A DNA stretch of 64,000 bases from Kiloniella litopenaei (GTDB lineage Bacteria > Pseudomonadota > Alphaproteobacteria > Kiloniellales > Kiloniellaceae), in the NCBI RefSeq assembly GCF_000982415.1, contig NZ_LANI01000002.1, positions 62,001-126,000 of the forward strand. Reading direction: 5' to 3'. Shown one piece after another: positions 53,410-62,998 of this stretch (positions are counted from its first letter, which is position 1; each line of letters opens with the position of its first letter). The position numbers were made by a program, and so were the translations under genes. The notes below the pieces were generated by a model that saw only the letters and a program-made list of their open reading frames with translations, was not told the DNA's origin and searched no databases.

Positions 53410-54306
53410 ATGCACAAGACGTTAGAACAACTGGTTTCAACTGCTCAGGCAGGGGATCAGCCAGCTTTGAGAGAGCTGATACAAGAAATACAGGATCAAA
53501 TCCATCATTTGGCCATGCGCATGCTGGTCAATCCAGAGGACGCAAAAGAGGCAACACAGGAAATTCTTATCCTGGTGGTCACCAAGCTTTCTACCTTCCA
53601 AGGGAAAAGTGCTTTTAGGACATGGGTTTATCGTGTTGCCGCCAACTATCTGATCAATGCAAAAAAGATCCGTGACAAAGAACTTGGCTTGACCTTTGAC
53701 ATCTTCAAACAAGACCTGGAAACGGGTCTTGCCCCCGACGTTTTATCGCCAGGTTCCTCGCTATCCGACCAAACAACAGGCGAAGACAAGATCTGGCTCA
53801 ACGAATTGCGCGTTTCCTGTACCATGGCCATGCTTCTTTGCCTGGACCTGAAACATCGCCTTGCCTATGTTCTTGGTGACATTTTGGATTTTCCGCAATC
53901 AGAAGCCGCAGAAATACTGGACCTCAGTCCCGCAAACTATCGAAAACGCCTGTCCCGCGCCCGCAGCGACGTTGTTGACTTTACCTCCCGTAATTGCGGA
54001 ATTGCCAACAGCAGAGCAAAATGCAGCTGTCCGCGGCGTCTGCCCGCCGCACGCAAAATGGGGCGTATCCCTGAAAAAGGATCGGGAATATCCCCGGCCT
54101 TTGCTCTTCAGGATGCACCTGACTACATCGCGGTTATCAACGATGTAAAGGCACTGGAAAAAGAATTGCAAACCATCAAATTGCAGCGCGCCACGCCGAC
54201 CTTTTCCTGTCCCCGTGACGTTGCAACCCGACTTGCCACCATTCTCACCCCGAAATTTGCACAGGGTCCGACACCAGGCAAACAAACACACGACCCATTC
54301 CATTAA
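53410..54306 (+). CDS. ECF-type sigma-70 factor with C-terminal extension
   Basis: A 298-residue sigma factor. Sigma2 core: MLVNPEDAKEATQEILILVVTKLSTFQGKSAFRTWVYRVAANYLINAKK (about 37-85). Sigma4: LDLKHRLAYVLGDILDFPQSEAAEILDLSPANYRKRLSRARSDVV (about 142-186). An extension of about 100 residues follows, starting with CGIANSRAKCSCPRRL (Cys at about 197, 206 and 208). No anti-sigma gene is adjacent, so the extension may do the sensing. The exported NTF2-like gene follows 42 bp downstream and is probably in its regulon. Confidence 0.9.
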   Translation: MHKTLEQLVSTAQAGDQPALRELIQEIQDQIHHLAMRMLVNPEDAKEATQEILILVVTKLSTFQGKSAFRTWVYRVAANYLINAKKIRDKELGLTFDIFKQDLETGLAPDVLSPGSSLSDQTTGEDKIWLNELRVSCTMAMLLCLDLKHRLAYVLGDILDFPQSEAAEILDLSPANYRKRLSRARSDVVDFTSRNCGIANSRAKCSCPRRLPAARKMGRIPEKGSGISPAFALQDAPDYIAVINDVKALEKELQTIKLQRATPTFSCPRDVATRLATILTPKFAQGPTPGKQTHDPFH

Positions 54307-54348
54307 CAACCAGACTTAATTAACACCTCAACGTTTCAGGAGTAGCCC

Positions 54349-54912
54349 ATGTTGAAGAAACCCTTTCTTCCGACAGCCTGTTCGCATGCCCAATTCCCAA
54401 AGCTGCTTTCGATAGTAGCTCTGTGCCTGAGCTTGCTTTCTTTCCCGCTTTTTGCGGCATCACCAAACCAACCAAAAGGATCAAAACCGATGACAACACT
54501 TAATACCTCTGATCAAGATGTAACGACACAAAAACAGAATGTTCTTTCACTCATTCAAAAAATGACATCAAACTTTGAACAGGGAAACCTGGACATCGTC
54601 ATGTCCACCTATGAAAAAGACGCCGCGATCATGTTTGAACCGGGTACAGCTGTGACGGATGCGGAAGTATCGAAACAGATTTTTGCCGAATTCAAGTCGC
54701 TCAATCCCGAATTTTCCTATAGCGGTCACGAGGTCATTGTTACAGGTGATATTGCCTTACACATCGCCCCATGGACCATGCATGGCCAAACCCCAGACGG
54801 GCAGGATATTACCGAAACCGGGTTATCTGTCGCGGTCCTGCGCCAACAAGCGGATGGTGGCTGGAAAATGGTCATCGACAATCCCCATGGAAGCTATCTG
54901 TTGAATAACTAG
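54349..54912 (+). CDS. Exported NTF2-like (DUF4440/SnoaL-type) protein
   Basis: A 187-residue protein with an N-terminal signal-like segment (LLSIVALCLSLLSFPLFA at about 20-37), then the cone fold: LIQKMTSNFEQGNLDIVMSTYEKDAAIMFEPGTAV and IALHIAPWTMHGQTPDG, WKMVIDNPHGS. It is a probable periplasmic or secreted protein. Its start follows the ECF sigma gene by 42 bp on the same strand. A hairpin terminator candidate lies shortly after. Function unknown. Confidence 0.88.
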   Translation: MLKKPFLPTACSHAQFPKLLSIVALCLSLLSFPLFAASPNQPKGSKPMTTLNTSDQDVTTQKQNVLSLIQKMTSNFEQGNLDIVMSTYEKDAAIMFEPGTAVTDAEVSKQIFAEFKSLNPEFSYSGHEVIVTGDIALHIAPWTMHGQTPDGQDITETGLSVAVLRQQADGGWKMVIDNPHGSYLLNN

Positions 54913-54917
54913 TGACA

Positions 54918-54950
54918 TAGGCCGGATCTATTCCAAAGGTCCGGCTTATA
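54918..54950 (+). terminator. Candidate terminator hairpin
   Basis: taggccgga (54918-54926) pairs with tccggctta (54940-54948) with one G-U pair and a 13-nt loop, followed by a weakly T-rich tail. It follows the NTF2-like gene stop by only 6 bp. Confidence 0.55.
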
Positions 54951-55090
54951 TCTTTGCCTTTGGCCTTGGGGCACTTGAATTTAGGTCGAAAATATTTGGT
55001 CTAAATCATATTTTGAGACTATTTTTACATTATTATACTCAGAGGGGGACGATACTAAGGGGGCGTTCACAGGATTTTTTTACATCACGT

Positions 55091-55837
55091 TCAAGACGTC
55101 GCGCCCTTATATTTACGCAAGATTGCTTCTATCACCCCTTTGTTGTGTAAACTCTTCACACCGGCCACAATCTTTTCCACAATCTCTGGCGTTATATTTT
55201 TGGATTTATGAGATACCTGAACCCAAGCAGAACTGTAACTCAAAAAGAATTCTTCCCCTAAAATATCGGGTGATTGCTTTTGTTCGTGCAAATAGTAACT
55301 GATGGATATTTCGGGTCCAGCGACCAAATCAACCCGATCTGCCAAAAGCTGGCTAACCGCAGAGGAAAAACCCCTGACATAAACTTTTTTCAACCGATGA
55401 TCATCATCAAACTTGTCATAATACCTTGTTCCGGCCGGGACAGAGATTGTGTATCCCAAAAGGTCACTGTACCACAGCAAATCTATGCCCGATTTACCGA
55501 CAACAATATTTCGCAGGGTATAAATCCGGGCTTTGGATGACGCTACTGTTTCGCTTTTTGCTGAACGAAAGAAAATTGCCAAGTCGCTATCGCCCGTTTC
55601 AAGCTCATAGTACATACGCTTGTAGGGAACGACCTTTTTCTCAAAGGAAAGTCCAGTTTCCTGTTCAATTTCAGCCAGTATTTCGGGAATAATGCCAACA
55701 ATGTTGCCTTCGTCATCACGCCCTCCAAAGGGCGGAAGATCAAAAACACTTACCTGTAATGGTGCAGCAAAGCTCACCTCGCCCCACAGCAACAGCAAGA
55801 TGCTACACATCAAAAGACAAAATGATTTAAAACTCAA
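55091..55837 (-). CDS. Periplasmic substrate-binding protein (SBP_bac_3-like)
   Basis: A 248-residue exported protein with signal core SFCLLMCSILLLLWGEVSFA, then VFDLPPFGGRDDEGNIVGIIPEILAEIEQETGL and VVPYKRMYYELETGDSDLAIFFRS, the lobe-1 pattern of the family. The third such orphan in the window, but it lacks the RRPWKRC block of the pair at 48482/49538. No ABC permease or ATPase genes are near. The ligand is unknown. Confidence 0.87.
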   Translation of the reverse strand: MSFKSFCLLMCSILLLLWGEVSFAAPLQVSVFDLPPFGGRDDEGNIVGIIPEILAEIEQETGLSFEKKVVPYKRMYYELETGDSDLAIFFRSAKSETVASSKARIYTLRNIVVGKSGIDLLWYSDLLGYTISVPAGTRYYDKFDDDHRLKKVYVRGFSSAVSQLLADRVDLVAGPEISISYYLHEQKQSPDILGEEFFLSYSSAWVQVSHKSKNITPEIVEKIVAGVKSLHNKGVIEAILRKYKGATS

Positions 55838-55941
55838 AGCGTTAATGTGACATTTCTTTCTTTAGAACAAGATCAAGCCAAACCACACTTTATTACCACT
55901 ATAAGTGTTAATACTTCACAGAGTATTAACTCAACAAAAAA

Positions 55942-56376
55942 CTATCCCCGCATTACGAAAGACCCTAGCACTCTGTAGCCCAGAATTCCCGCTACCATCG
56001 CGATCAAAAACAGATAGATTTCGGTCGATCCGATCAAAAGCCCGGTAAGGGCGGGTCCTGGGCAAAGGCCCGTAATACCCCAACCAATACCGAAGAACAC
56101 CGCACCAAAGACAAGTTTTTTATCAATATCCAGCGTTTTTGGCAGTTTAAAATCTGTAGAAAATAACGGGCGTTCTTTGGATAATACCAGCCTGTAACCA
56201 ATCCCCGTTGTTAAAAGCGCAGCCCCCATAACAAGTATCAGGCTTGGGTCCCAATTTCCCGACACATCCAGAAATGCCAATATTTTGGCCGGGTTAATCA
56301 TCTGCGACACCACCAAACCAAGGCCAAAAATTAGCCCGGCGATCCCAGAGATCAAAACAACTAAAGTTTGTTTCAT
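55942..56376 (-). CDS. YeeE/YedE-type membrane protein, half 1 (DUF6691-like)
   Basis: A 144-residue protein with four predicted helices: GIAGLIFGLGLVVSQM, VFGAVFFGIGWGITGLCPGPALTG (conserved Cys about 107 in the GLCPGP loop) and a terminal helix. Together with the next gene it makes the two halves of a YeeE/YedE sulfur-transport-like channel. Such paired small proteins are thought to import thiosulfate or other sulfur species. It lies 29 bp downstream of the other half. Confidence 0.88.
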   Translation of the reverse strand: MKQTLVVLISGIAGLIFGLGLVVSQMINPAKILAFLDVSGNWDPSLILVMGAALLTTGIGYRLVLSKERPLFSTDFKLPKTLDIDKKLVFGAVFFGIGWGITGLCPGPALTGLLIGSTEIYLFLIAMVAGILGYRVLGSFVMRG

Positions 56377-56405
56377 AATTTAATCCAAAATCAACAAGCT
56401 AATAA

Positions 56406-56831
56406 TCAACCGCCCAGAACGTGACGGAATAAGAAAACAGTAACACCCGCTGTCACCATAAAAATCAACGTGGCGGTGATAGAACGAAGGGATAAACGCG
56501 AAATACCACAAACCCCGTGACCACTGGTACAGCCGCTACCCAATTGGGTACCAACACCCACCAACAGCCCCCCGATAATGAGCAACGGGGTCGAGGTAGA
56601 AAAGGTTATCTCAAGATTTTCATCCCGGAATAAACCATACAAAAGCGGCGAAAGAACCAGACCAGCCACAAACGCGATCCGCCACGGAATATCCCCTGTT
56701 TTAGAGGAAAAACACCCCCCCAAAATGCCACTAATCCCCGCAATACGGCCATTAAACAGCATAAGAATAACCGCGGCACTACCGATCAGCCCCCCCCCAA
56801 TCAATGCTGATACAGGTGTAAAATTTTCCAT
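56406..56831 (-). CDS. YeeE/YedE-type membrane protein, half 2
   Basis: A 141-residue protein with about four helices: SALIGGGLIGSAAVILMLFNGRIAGISGI and GVGTQLGSGCTSGHGVCGISRLSLRS, with two Cys in the GCTSGHGVCG loop, the usual YeeE/YedE marker. It is the first gene of the pair. No ArsR/BigR-type sulfur sensor, rhodanese or sox gene is nearby in this window, unlike many related loci. The pair probably moves a sulfur compound across the inner membrane. Confidence 0.9.
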   Translation of the reverse strand: MENFTPVSALIGGGLIGSAAVILMLFNGRIAGISGILGGCFSSKTGDIPWRIAFVAGLVLSPLLYGLFRDENLEITFSTSTPLLIIGGLLVGVGTQLGSGCTSGHGVCGISRLSLRSITATLIFMVTAGVTVFLFRHVLGG

Positions 56832-57053
56832 AACACTCCCCTGTCTGGACAGATAAAACTAGGGAATCGCGGTAAAAGCCCTTTAGCTATCATTTTGTTT
56901 TATAGACACCCGACACCCACTAATTCGATGCCCTAAAATGACCTAAACACATACAAAATCACATGAGCATTCGAACATGTATATAGATAGGCAAGTTCAG
57001 CAATCCATCAGATTATTCTATCAGGGAGAACAAAATCGACACAATGATATTGA

Positions 57054-60000
57054 TCAAGAAATCTTTTTCTTAAGTTGTGTTAGTGATCCTGTTTTTTCAG
57101 GGTCTTTCAAAGGTACGGTTCGCTCTTTTGGGAAGATAACACTGACAATAGTTCCTTCCCCAAACTTGCTTTCCAAAATAAAACGGGCTTGATGCAGGTT
57201 ACATAAGTCATTCACAATAGAAAGCCCCAGGCCAATCCCATCATTTACGCGACTTAAACTAGATTCAACCTGCCCAAACCGTGTCACAACTTCCGGGATT
57301 CTGCTTTCTTCAATACCTATGCCCGTGTCCTCTACCTTAATGACAATTTCTTGCTTCGCCGCACCGCTAATAAAAACCCGGACAACGCCGCCATCCTTAT
57401 TAAATTTTATCGCATTCGAAACCAAATTTGATAAAATCTGTTTAACCCGTACTTTATCAGCATAGAGAAGAGGTAAATCAGGGGAAATTTCGGAAATTAA
57501 CTGTAGTTTTTTTCTGTTTGCAGAAAAAGATAACATAGAAAAAACGTCATTTAAGACATGACTCAATCTGATAGGCTCTTCGTACAAGATAATATCTTTT
57601 GTCTCTATTTGGGAAACATCCAGAATGTTGTTAATGAGCCCCAATAAATGCGAACCTGATTTATAGATATCCTCGATATATTCACGATATTTAACATTAC
57701 CCAAAGATCCAAAAACTTCTGACTGCATCATTTGGGAAAACCCGATAATTGCATTCAAAGGTGTTCTTAGTTCATGGCTCATGTTTGCGAGGAATGCACT
57801 CTTTGATGAATCTGCAATCTCTGCCTTTTCTTTAGCTGAAACCAGCTCTTTTGTTCGCTCGACAACACGATCTTCCAAAAAGCGATTAAAATTCTCCAGC
57901 TCTTCTGTTTTTTCTTGAACCAGCTTTTCCAGTTTTTTCTCACGTTTTAGATTATGCGCACATCTTATCCAATGAATGGCATAAATAAGCCCCGCGACAA
58001 AAAGACCAAAAAATACTTTTGCAACGACAGTATCCCACCACGGCGGGGTGATAATAACAGCCAATGACGTGCCTTGATCATTCCAGACCCCGTCATTATT
58101 CGCTGCCTTAACCTTGAACACATAATCACCGGGATCTAGGTTTCTGTATCGGGCTCGTCGATCATCACTCCCCACGACATTCCAGTCTTGATCAACCCCT
58201 TCTAGCATGTATTTAAATTGATTTTTCTCAGGCGCACTAAAATCCAATGCCGTAAATTTAAAAGCAACATCCCGCTGTTCATGCGATAATTGTATTTCCG
58301 TCAAAAAGCTGATTTTTTCAGGAAAAATTCCTTCATTCGAAACAGAGACAGGTTTTTGAAAGAGTTCCAAGTCAGTAATTTCAACCTTGGGAACTCTGTT
58401 ATTTTTATAATAGTACTCTGGGTTAAAGATATTCAGACCTTTAGTTCCGCCAAAATAGAGAGTTCCGTCTTTGGATTTAAGGTGACTAAACCGATTAAAC
58501 TCCCACCCCTGAAGTCCGTCAGAAACACCAAAATTCTCAACCCTTTTTGTTTTTGGGTCAAACTTGCTTAGGCCTTTTCGAGTGCCTAACCAGAACCTCC
58601 CCTTATCATCCACTTCTATCCCTGTGATAAAGTTATCTGGCAGACCTTGTTTCACCCCATAGACCTCTTTTCTATGAGTCTCTGGATCATACCCAACCAA
58701 CCCCTCGGAAGTTGCAAACCATAACACCCCGTCATCCGTTTCACTGACGGCATAAATGTCATTCTGTATGTTCAAATTAACTGAACTTACTTGCATCTTG
58801 GCTGGGTCAAACATCTCTAGCCCGTCATGCCCCCCAACCCACAAACGTCCTTTTTTATCCTTGTGTTGCAGATTAATATGCCGATTTTTTAGGTTGAAAG
58901 ATGCTTTGTCATTATCAAGGCTATGATCGGTGAATGCCTCAATAACCGGATCAAAACGCTGCAATCCCTTATCCCAGACGCTGAGCCATAAAACACCTTG
59001 ATCATCTATGCGAATATCAAAAATATTATTACCTGAAAGACCACCTTTATTCAGACCGTCACTTTTATAGTGAATAAAGCTTTCATGAACCGGATCGTAT
59101 TTATTAAGCCCCCCGCCCCATGTGCCAAACCATAGAATACCATCGTTACTTTCGGCTATACTGATAACAGAATTACTACTTAAACTATTGCGATTATCCG
59201 GATTGTGTTTCAAATGGCGAAATGACTGGCTTTCGGGATCAAAAATACTTATCCCGCCACCATCTGTCGCGATCCAGATCAGACCATTTTTATCTTCGTG
59301 TATATCCAGAAGGTTATCAAAGGCAGGTCCTTTTTCAGGTGCGGTAGGCTTCGATTGATAAATCTGAAACTTAAGATCATGTATACTAAAACGGCACACT
59401 CCACTATTGAAAACACTTAGCCATAACGCTCCGTTCATGTCTTCTTTGATATCAAAGATAGCACCATTGGGAATCAGGTTGCGCCCAGTACCAGACTGAT
59501 AGTGTTCAAAATTGTCAGTTGCAGGAACATACTTATTCACCCCCGCTTTATCAGTACCAATCCAGATATTTCCCTGACTATCCTCAAACACAGACCATAC
59601 ATCATTTGTCGCAATCGATTTGGGATCGAATTTTGAATATTGGTAATGGGCCCAGCTATTTATTTCAGGATCCAAAACAACAACACCTTCTGCTGTCGCA
59701 AGCCAGAGTTTGCCTTTGGAATCTAATAGAAGGTCCCGTACATAATTACCTGAAACACCAATAAGAGAATTTCTCAAAGAGAAATGAGAAAACTCCCCTG
59801 TCGCAATATTAAAATGTTCCAGACCTTTATCTGTCGCCAGCCATAAATCATTGTTTTGTCCGTTAACAATACGATGAATTGTATTACTAACAATCGAATT
59901 TCCATTGGCAGGTTCATTAATAAAAACCTGAAGCAATTCACCTGTCTCAGGGTTGATTTTCCGCAAACCAAATCCGACACCTCCAATCCAAAGCAGCCCT

Positions 60001-60419
60001 GAACGGTCTTGATGAATTGTATAGATGCTATTTTGACTGGAAACGTCAAAATTCTGAAAAACTTCTTTTTTATGATCATATCGGCTAAGTTTGCGTGACC
60101 CGACCCAGATGCGTCCCTCTCGATCTGTCATTGTGCTCCGCGCAAGCGTGCCGCCCAAACTGTTTGGGTTTCCAGTATCGTGGGTAAAAACCTTAAAATC
60201 ATAGCCATCATAACGGTTTAAGCCATTTGAACTGGCAATCCACAAATAACCGTCATGATCAAAGGTTTTCTCTGACACTAAACTCGAAGACAGACCTTCC
60301 CCTACGGAAAAGCATCTTAAATTGGATTGACCGCTCGCAGAATGGGTTGCATTGGAAATACTACCGCCCAAACAAACAAAGAAACACCCAAGAGAACAAA
60401 GCCCTTTGAACCAACTCAT
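57054..60419 (-). CDS. Beta-propeller sensor histidine kinase
   Basis: A 1121-residue membrane kinase. It has a signal peptide, an approximately 14-bladed two-component-regulator propeller (repeats of GxLWIGTxxGLxxYDP, about 30-690), a Y_Y_Y domain (about 715-790, with [10 protein letters not shown]), one TM near 800-820, a coiled coil (about 825-865), HisKA with His882 ([14 protein letters not shown]) and HATPase_c ([25 protein letters not shown]). It ends there. The receiver and AraC output usual for hybrids of this type are missing, so it needs a separate regulator. Ligand unknown, likely a polymer or nutrient. Confidence 0.92.
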   Translation of the reverse strand: MSWFKGLCSLGCFFVCLGGSISNATHSASGQSNLRCFSVGEGLSSSLVSEKTFDHDGYLWIASSNGLNRYDGYDFKVFTHDTGNPNSLGGTLARSTMTDREGRIWVGSRKLSRYDHKKEVFQNFDVSSQNSIYTIHQDRSGLLWIGGVGFGLRKINPETGELLQVFINEPANGNSIVSNTIHRIVNGQNNDLWLATDKGLEHFNIATGEFSHFSLRNSLIGVSGNYVRDLLLDSKGKLWLATAEGVVVLDPEINSWAHYQYSKFDPKSIATNDVWSVFEDSQGNIWIGTDKAGVNKYVPATDNFEHYQSGTGRNLIPNGAIFDIKEDMNGALWLSVFNSGVCRFSIHDLKFQIYQSKPTAPEKGPAFDNLLDIHEDKNGLIWIATDGGGISIFDPESQSFRHLKHNPDNRNSLSSNSVISIAESNDGILWFGTWGGGLNKYDPVHESFIHYKSDGLNKGGLSGNNIFDIRIDDQGVLWLSVWDKGLQRFDPVIEAFTDHSLDNDKASFNLKNRHINLQHKDKKGRLWVGGHDGLEMFDPAKMQVSSVNLNIQNDIYAVSETDDGVLWFATSEGLVGYDPETHRKEVYGVKQGLPDNFITGIEVDDKGRFWLGTRKGLSKFDPKTKRVENFGVSDGLQGWEFNRFSHLKSKDGTLYFGGTKGLNIFNPEYYYKNNRVPKVEITDLELFQKPVSVSNEGIFPEKISFLTEIQLSHEQRDVAFKFTALDFSAPEKNQFKYMLEGVDQDWNVVGSDDRRARYRNLDPGDYVFKVKAANNDGVWNDQGTSLAVIITPPWWDTVVAKVFFGLFVAGLIYAIHWIRCAHNLKREKKLEKLVQEKTEELENFNRFLEDRVVERTKELVSAKEKAEIADSSKSAFLANMSHELRTPLNAIIGFSQMMQSEVFGSLGNVKYREYIEDIYKSGSHLLGLINNILDVSQIETKDIILYEEPIRLSHVLNDVFSMLSFSANRKKLQLISEISPDLPLLYADKVRVKQILSNLVSNAIKFNKDGGVVRVFISGAAKQEIVIKVEDTGIGIEESRIPEVVTRFGQVESSLSRVNDGIGLGLSIVNDLCNLHQARFILESKFGEGTIVSVIFPKERTVPLKDPEKTGSLTQLKKKIS

Positions 60420-60625
60420 ATAAACAAGACTTCCCCCGCCAAACCACTTGAAACTAAAGCAGTTCAGTTATTTATCTTAACATTACGCCTTTATTATTAC
60501 GTACTTTTATAAAGTACTTTTTCACCTGTTAGGTGCATAATGAACAGAGGAGGTAAGTAAAAGGTTAATTTCAACGAACGGTAATATTTATTTCAACTAT
60601 CTATATCTTTTTTGGCTTATTTAAC

Positions 60626-60661
60626 AAAAAACAGGCCCACAGCAATGAAACTGCGGGCCTG
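60626..60661 (-). terminator. Rho-independent terminator of the GGT gene
   Basis: On the minus strand, CAGGCCCGCAG (60661-60651) pairs with CTGTGGGCCTG (60642-60632) with one G-U pair, then six T. It lies downstream of the gamma-glutamyltransferase gene. Confidence 0.85.
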
Positions 60662-60684
60662 ATCTACACCGAACTACAGAAAAA

Positions 60685-62439
60685 CTAATCCCCCAGAACG
60701 GTGCCTTCACGACGGGTGTCTGCGCCACCGACAAGCTCGCCATTAAGGATCTGGATCGCGTGAAGGCCGGAATTCAGATCACGCACATTGATCTCGTGCC
60801 CCTTGGCTTCTAACGCCGGGATCATGGCAACGGCATCTGTCCCCTCTTCCACATCTGTCGCGCCATTACGGTTAACCACGTGTGGCTGGCTGATCGCAAC
60901 TTGCGGGTCCATGCCAAAGTCCAGAATACCAATGATGGATTGTGCCACATAGTTGATAATCCGCGATCCGCCCGGTGATCCGATTGCAAGCACAGGCTTG
61001 CCATCTTTCAAAACAATCGTCGGCGCCATAGATGATCTTGGGCGTTTACCCCCTTCGACACGGTTGGCAATCGGCTTGCCGTCCTTTTCCGGTGCGCGAG
61101 AGAAATCAGTCAATTCATTATTCAACAAGAAGCCGTTGCTCATAACCCGAGACCCGAAACCTGTTTCAATGGTTGTGGTCATGGAAATGACGTTGCCCTC
61201 GGCGTCCACAATAGAAAAGTGACTGGTTCCCGGACGTTCCAGTTGTGTATCTGGCGCATATATACTTGCTTCTTTCCACGGCGGCGTGCCCGCCTCTGCC
61301 TTGCCCATAGTTTTTGCCGGATCAATCAAAGCAGCACGTTCTTTCAGATAGTTCTGGTCCAACAACCCTTCGGGCATCTTCACAAAGTCACTGTCTGCCA
61401 TATAAAGCCCGCGATCAGCATAGGCCAGCTTGGCAGCCTCCAGATAAAGGTGGGTACTCTCGGCACCCGGCCCCATCGCCGGAAGATCATAGTTGGACAG
61501 AACGGAAAGAATTTGCCCGACAGTCAGCGCGCCGGACGAAGGTGGCCCCATACCGCAAACTTCATATCCCCGATAGGGTGCACAGGTCGGCTTACGTTCC
61601 ACAACTTCATAAGCCTTCATATCTTCCAATGTCAGAATGCCACCATTTTCTTCGGTCTTTACGGCCTCGACAATGTCTTTGGCAATCTGTCCTTCATAGA
61701 AAACCTTAGAGCCTTCTTTCTGGATCATCGCAAGTGCAGCCGCAAATTCAGGGTTACGTAGCAGGGTTCCCTCTTTCAACGGCGCACCATTCTTGTCAAA
61801 GAAATAAGCCCGCGTATGCGGCATAGCTTCCAGCTTGCGCTTGCCAGTTGCGTTGGCAATGGAATTGGCCATGCGGTGGGAAACCTGAAAGCCACCCTGT
61901 GCCAAGGCACGGGCCGGTTCAATCAATTCAGCCCAATCCTGATTACCATAACGCTGGTGCACCGTTTCAATCAGTTTTAGCGTTCCCGGCACCCCGACCG
62001 ATCTGCCACCGACAACCGCGTCGAACCAGCCAACAGGCTGCCCGTCAGTCCCCAACCAATAGTCCGGCGTTGCTGCCATTGGTGCTTTTTCACGCCCGTC
62101 AAAGGTCGTCAGGCTTTTGTTTTTGGCATCCCAATAAACCATAAAGGCACCGCCCCCAATGCCCGAGCTTTGTGGTTCAACTAGGTTGAGCATCAACTGT
62201 ACGGCAACGGCGGCATCCGCCGCTGTCCCACCGCGTTCCAGCACTTCATAACCAGCCTGGGTCGCAATCGGATTGGCAGATGCCACCATAAATTTTTTGG
62301 ATTTAACCGCCTGCTTTTCAACAATGGCATGGGTTGCCTCTGGCTGAACCGCTTCCTGGGCCATCACCGGACTTGCGAGAGAATAAAATGGTAACGTGGT
62401 CGCGAAAGCCAACGCGACCCTTTTCGGACTAATCGACAT
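60685..62439 (-). CDS. ggt: Gamma-glutamyltransferase
   Basis: About 584 residues, with signal peptide (FATTLPFYSLASPVMAQ) and the N-terminal nucleophile hydrolase architecture. The maturation site and catalytic Thr lie in PGTSHFSIVDAEGNVISMTTTIETGFGS, and the oxyanion and glutamate-binding loops are in SSGIGGGAFMVYWD and PRSSMAPTIV. It transfers or hydrolyses gamma-glutamyl bonds of glutathione in the periplasm. I chose the ATG at 62439 because GGGAAG sits 6 nt upstream; the ATG at 62460 and the longer frame to 62538 are less likely. It is monocistronic. Confidence 0.95.
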   Translation of the reverse strand: MSISPKRVALAFATTLPFYSLASPVMAQEAVQPEATHAIVEKQAVKSKKFMVASANPIATQAGYEVLERGGTAADAAVAVQLMLNLVEPQSSGIGGGAFMVYWDAKNKSLTTFDGREKAPMAATPDYWLGTDGQPVGWFDAVVGGRSVGVPGTLKLIETVHQRYGNQDWAELIEPARALAQGGFQVSHRMANSIANATGKRKLEAMPHTRAYFFDKNGAPLKEGTLLRNPEFAAALAMIQKEGSKVFYEGQIAKDIVEAVKTEENGGILTLEDMKAYEVVERKPTCAPYRGYEVCGMGPPSSGALTVGQILSVLSNYDLPAMGPGAESTHLYLEAAKLAYADRGLYMADSDFVKMPEGLLDQNYLKERAALIDPAKTMGKAEAGTPPWKEASIYAPDTQLERPGTSHFSIVDAEGNVISMTTTIETGFGSRVMSNGFLLNNELTDFSRAPEKDGKPIANRVEGGKRPRSSMAPTIVLKDGKPVLAIGSPGGSRIINYVAQSIIGILDFGMDPQVAISQPHVVNRNGATDVEEGTDAVAMIPALEAKGHEINVRDLNSGLHAIQILNGELVGGADTRREGTVLGD

Positions 62440-62998
62440 AAATTTCTTCCCTGTGATCATATTTGTTTTCTGTAACAAACAGGTCTTGTGCAAAACCAAT
62501 AGTGTAATTTTATTTATGCGCTTAAAGGCCAGCATCAAGTCTGTGAGAAAAGGGTAACATCAACAAACCACTATTAGTGCCAGTTAACACCCTGTTTTCA
62601 CATCAGATAACAGTAACTTCTTTGTACTGCGCTCAACACCTTAACAATTGGCCTTACAAACCCATAGGTTGTTTTAAAGCATAGCGTGCTTTTATTTCCT
62701 ATGGCAACGCCGCCAATATTTTATCACCCAGTATTTTATCATAAGAAAATTTTATACGAGCCAAAGTCCGGAAAAATCTCACAAGAAAAACCAGCTAAAA
62801 TAGCAGAAGAAAATCCCCCCGAAAAGAAAGGTAACTTGTTCAGTTGAACCCGCTTGAGGCTTTTATCACAGAGATAGAAGAGGAAGGATTTAAAGACCTA
62901 GATGTATTATACAATTTACAAACTGACATCCCGATATGTTGTAAAACTAGTTATTCATCAAATTATTTTTCATTTCTAAGATAATACAACCTTAAGAA
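62440..62998. other. 559-bp gap, largely gene-free, with a short unproven frame
   Basis: It holds the ggt promoter (minus), a degenerate 15-bp duplication (62715-62744) and a 46-codon plus-strand frame (62844-62984). No RNA gene is seen. Confidence 0.5.
62844..62984 (+). CDS. Possible small ORF or remnant, 46 codons
   Basis: A TTG-started frame of 46 codons: NPLEAFITEIEEEGFKDLDVLYNLQ, then DIPICCK. Its composition looks like real coding sequence (acidic amphipathic helix). The ribosome site is weak, AAGG 12 nt upstream. It converges on the GIY-YIG-like gene 15 bp away. It could be a tiny gene, an antitoxin-like partner or a truncated remnant. I keep it only as a candidate. Confidence 0.3.
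   Translation: MNPLEAFITEIEEEGFKDLDVLYNLQTDIPICCKTSYSSNYFSFLR

Noticed and set aside
58290-59764. Plus-strand frames across the propeller kinase gene
   Set aside because: They are antisense to a continuous 1121-codon gene with recognisable repeats throughout.
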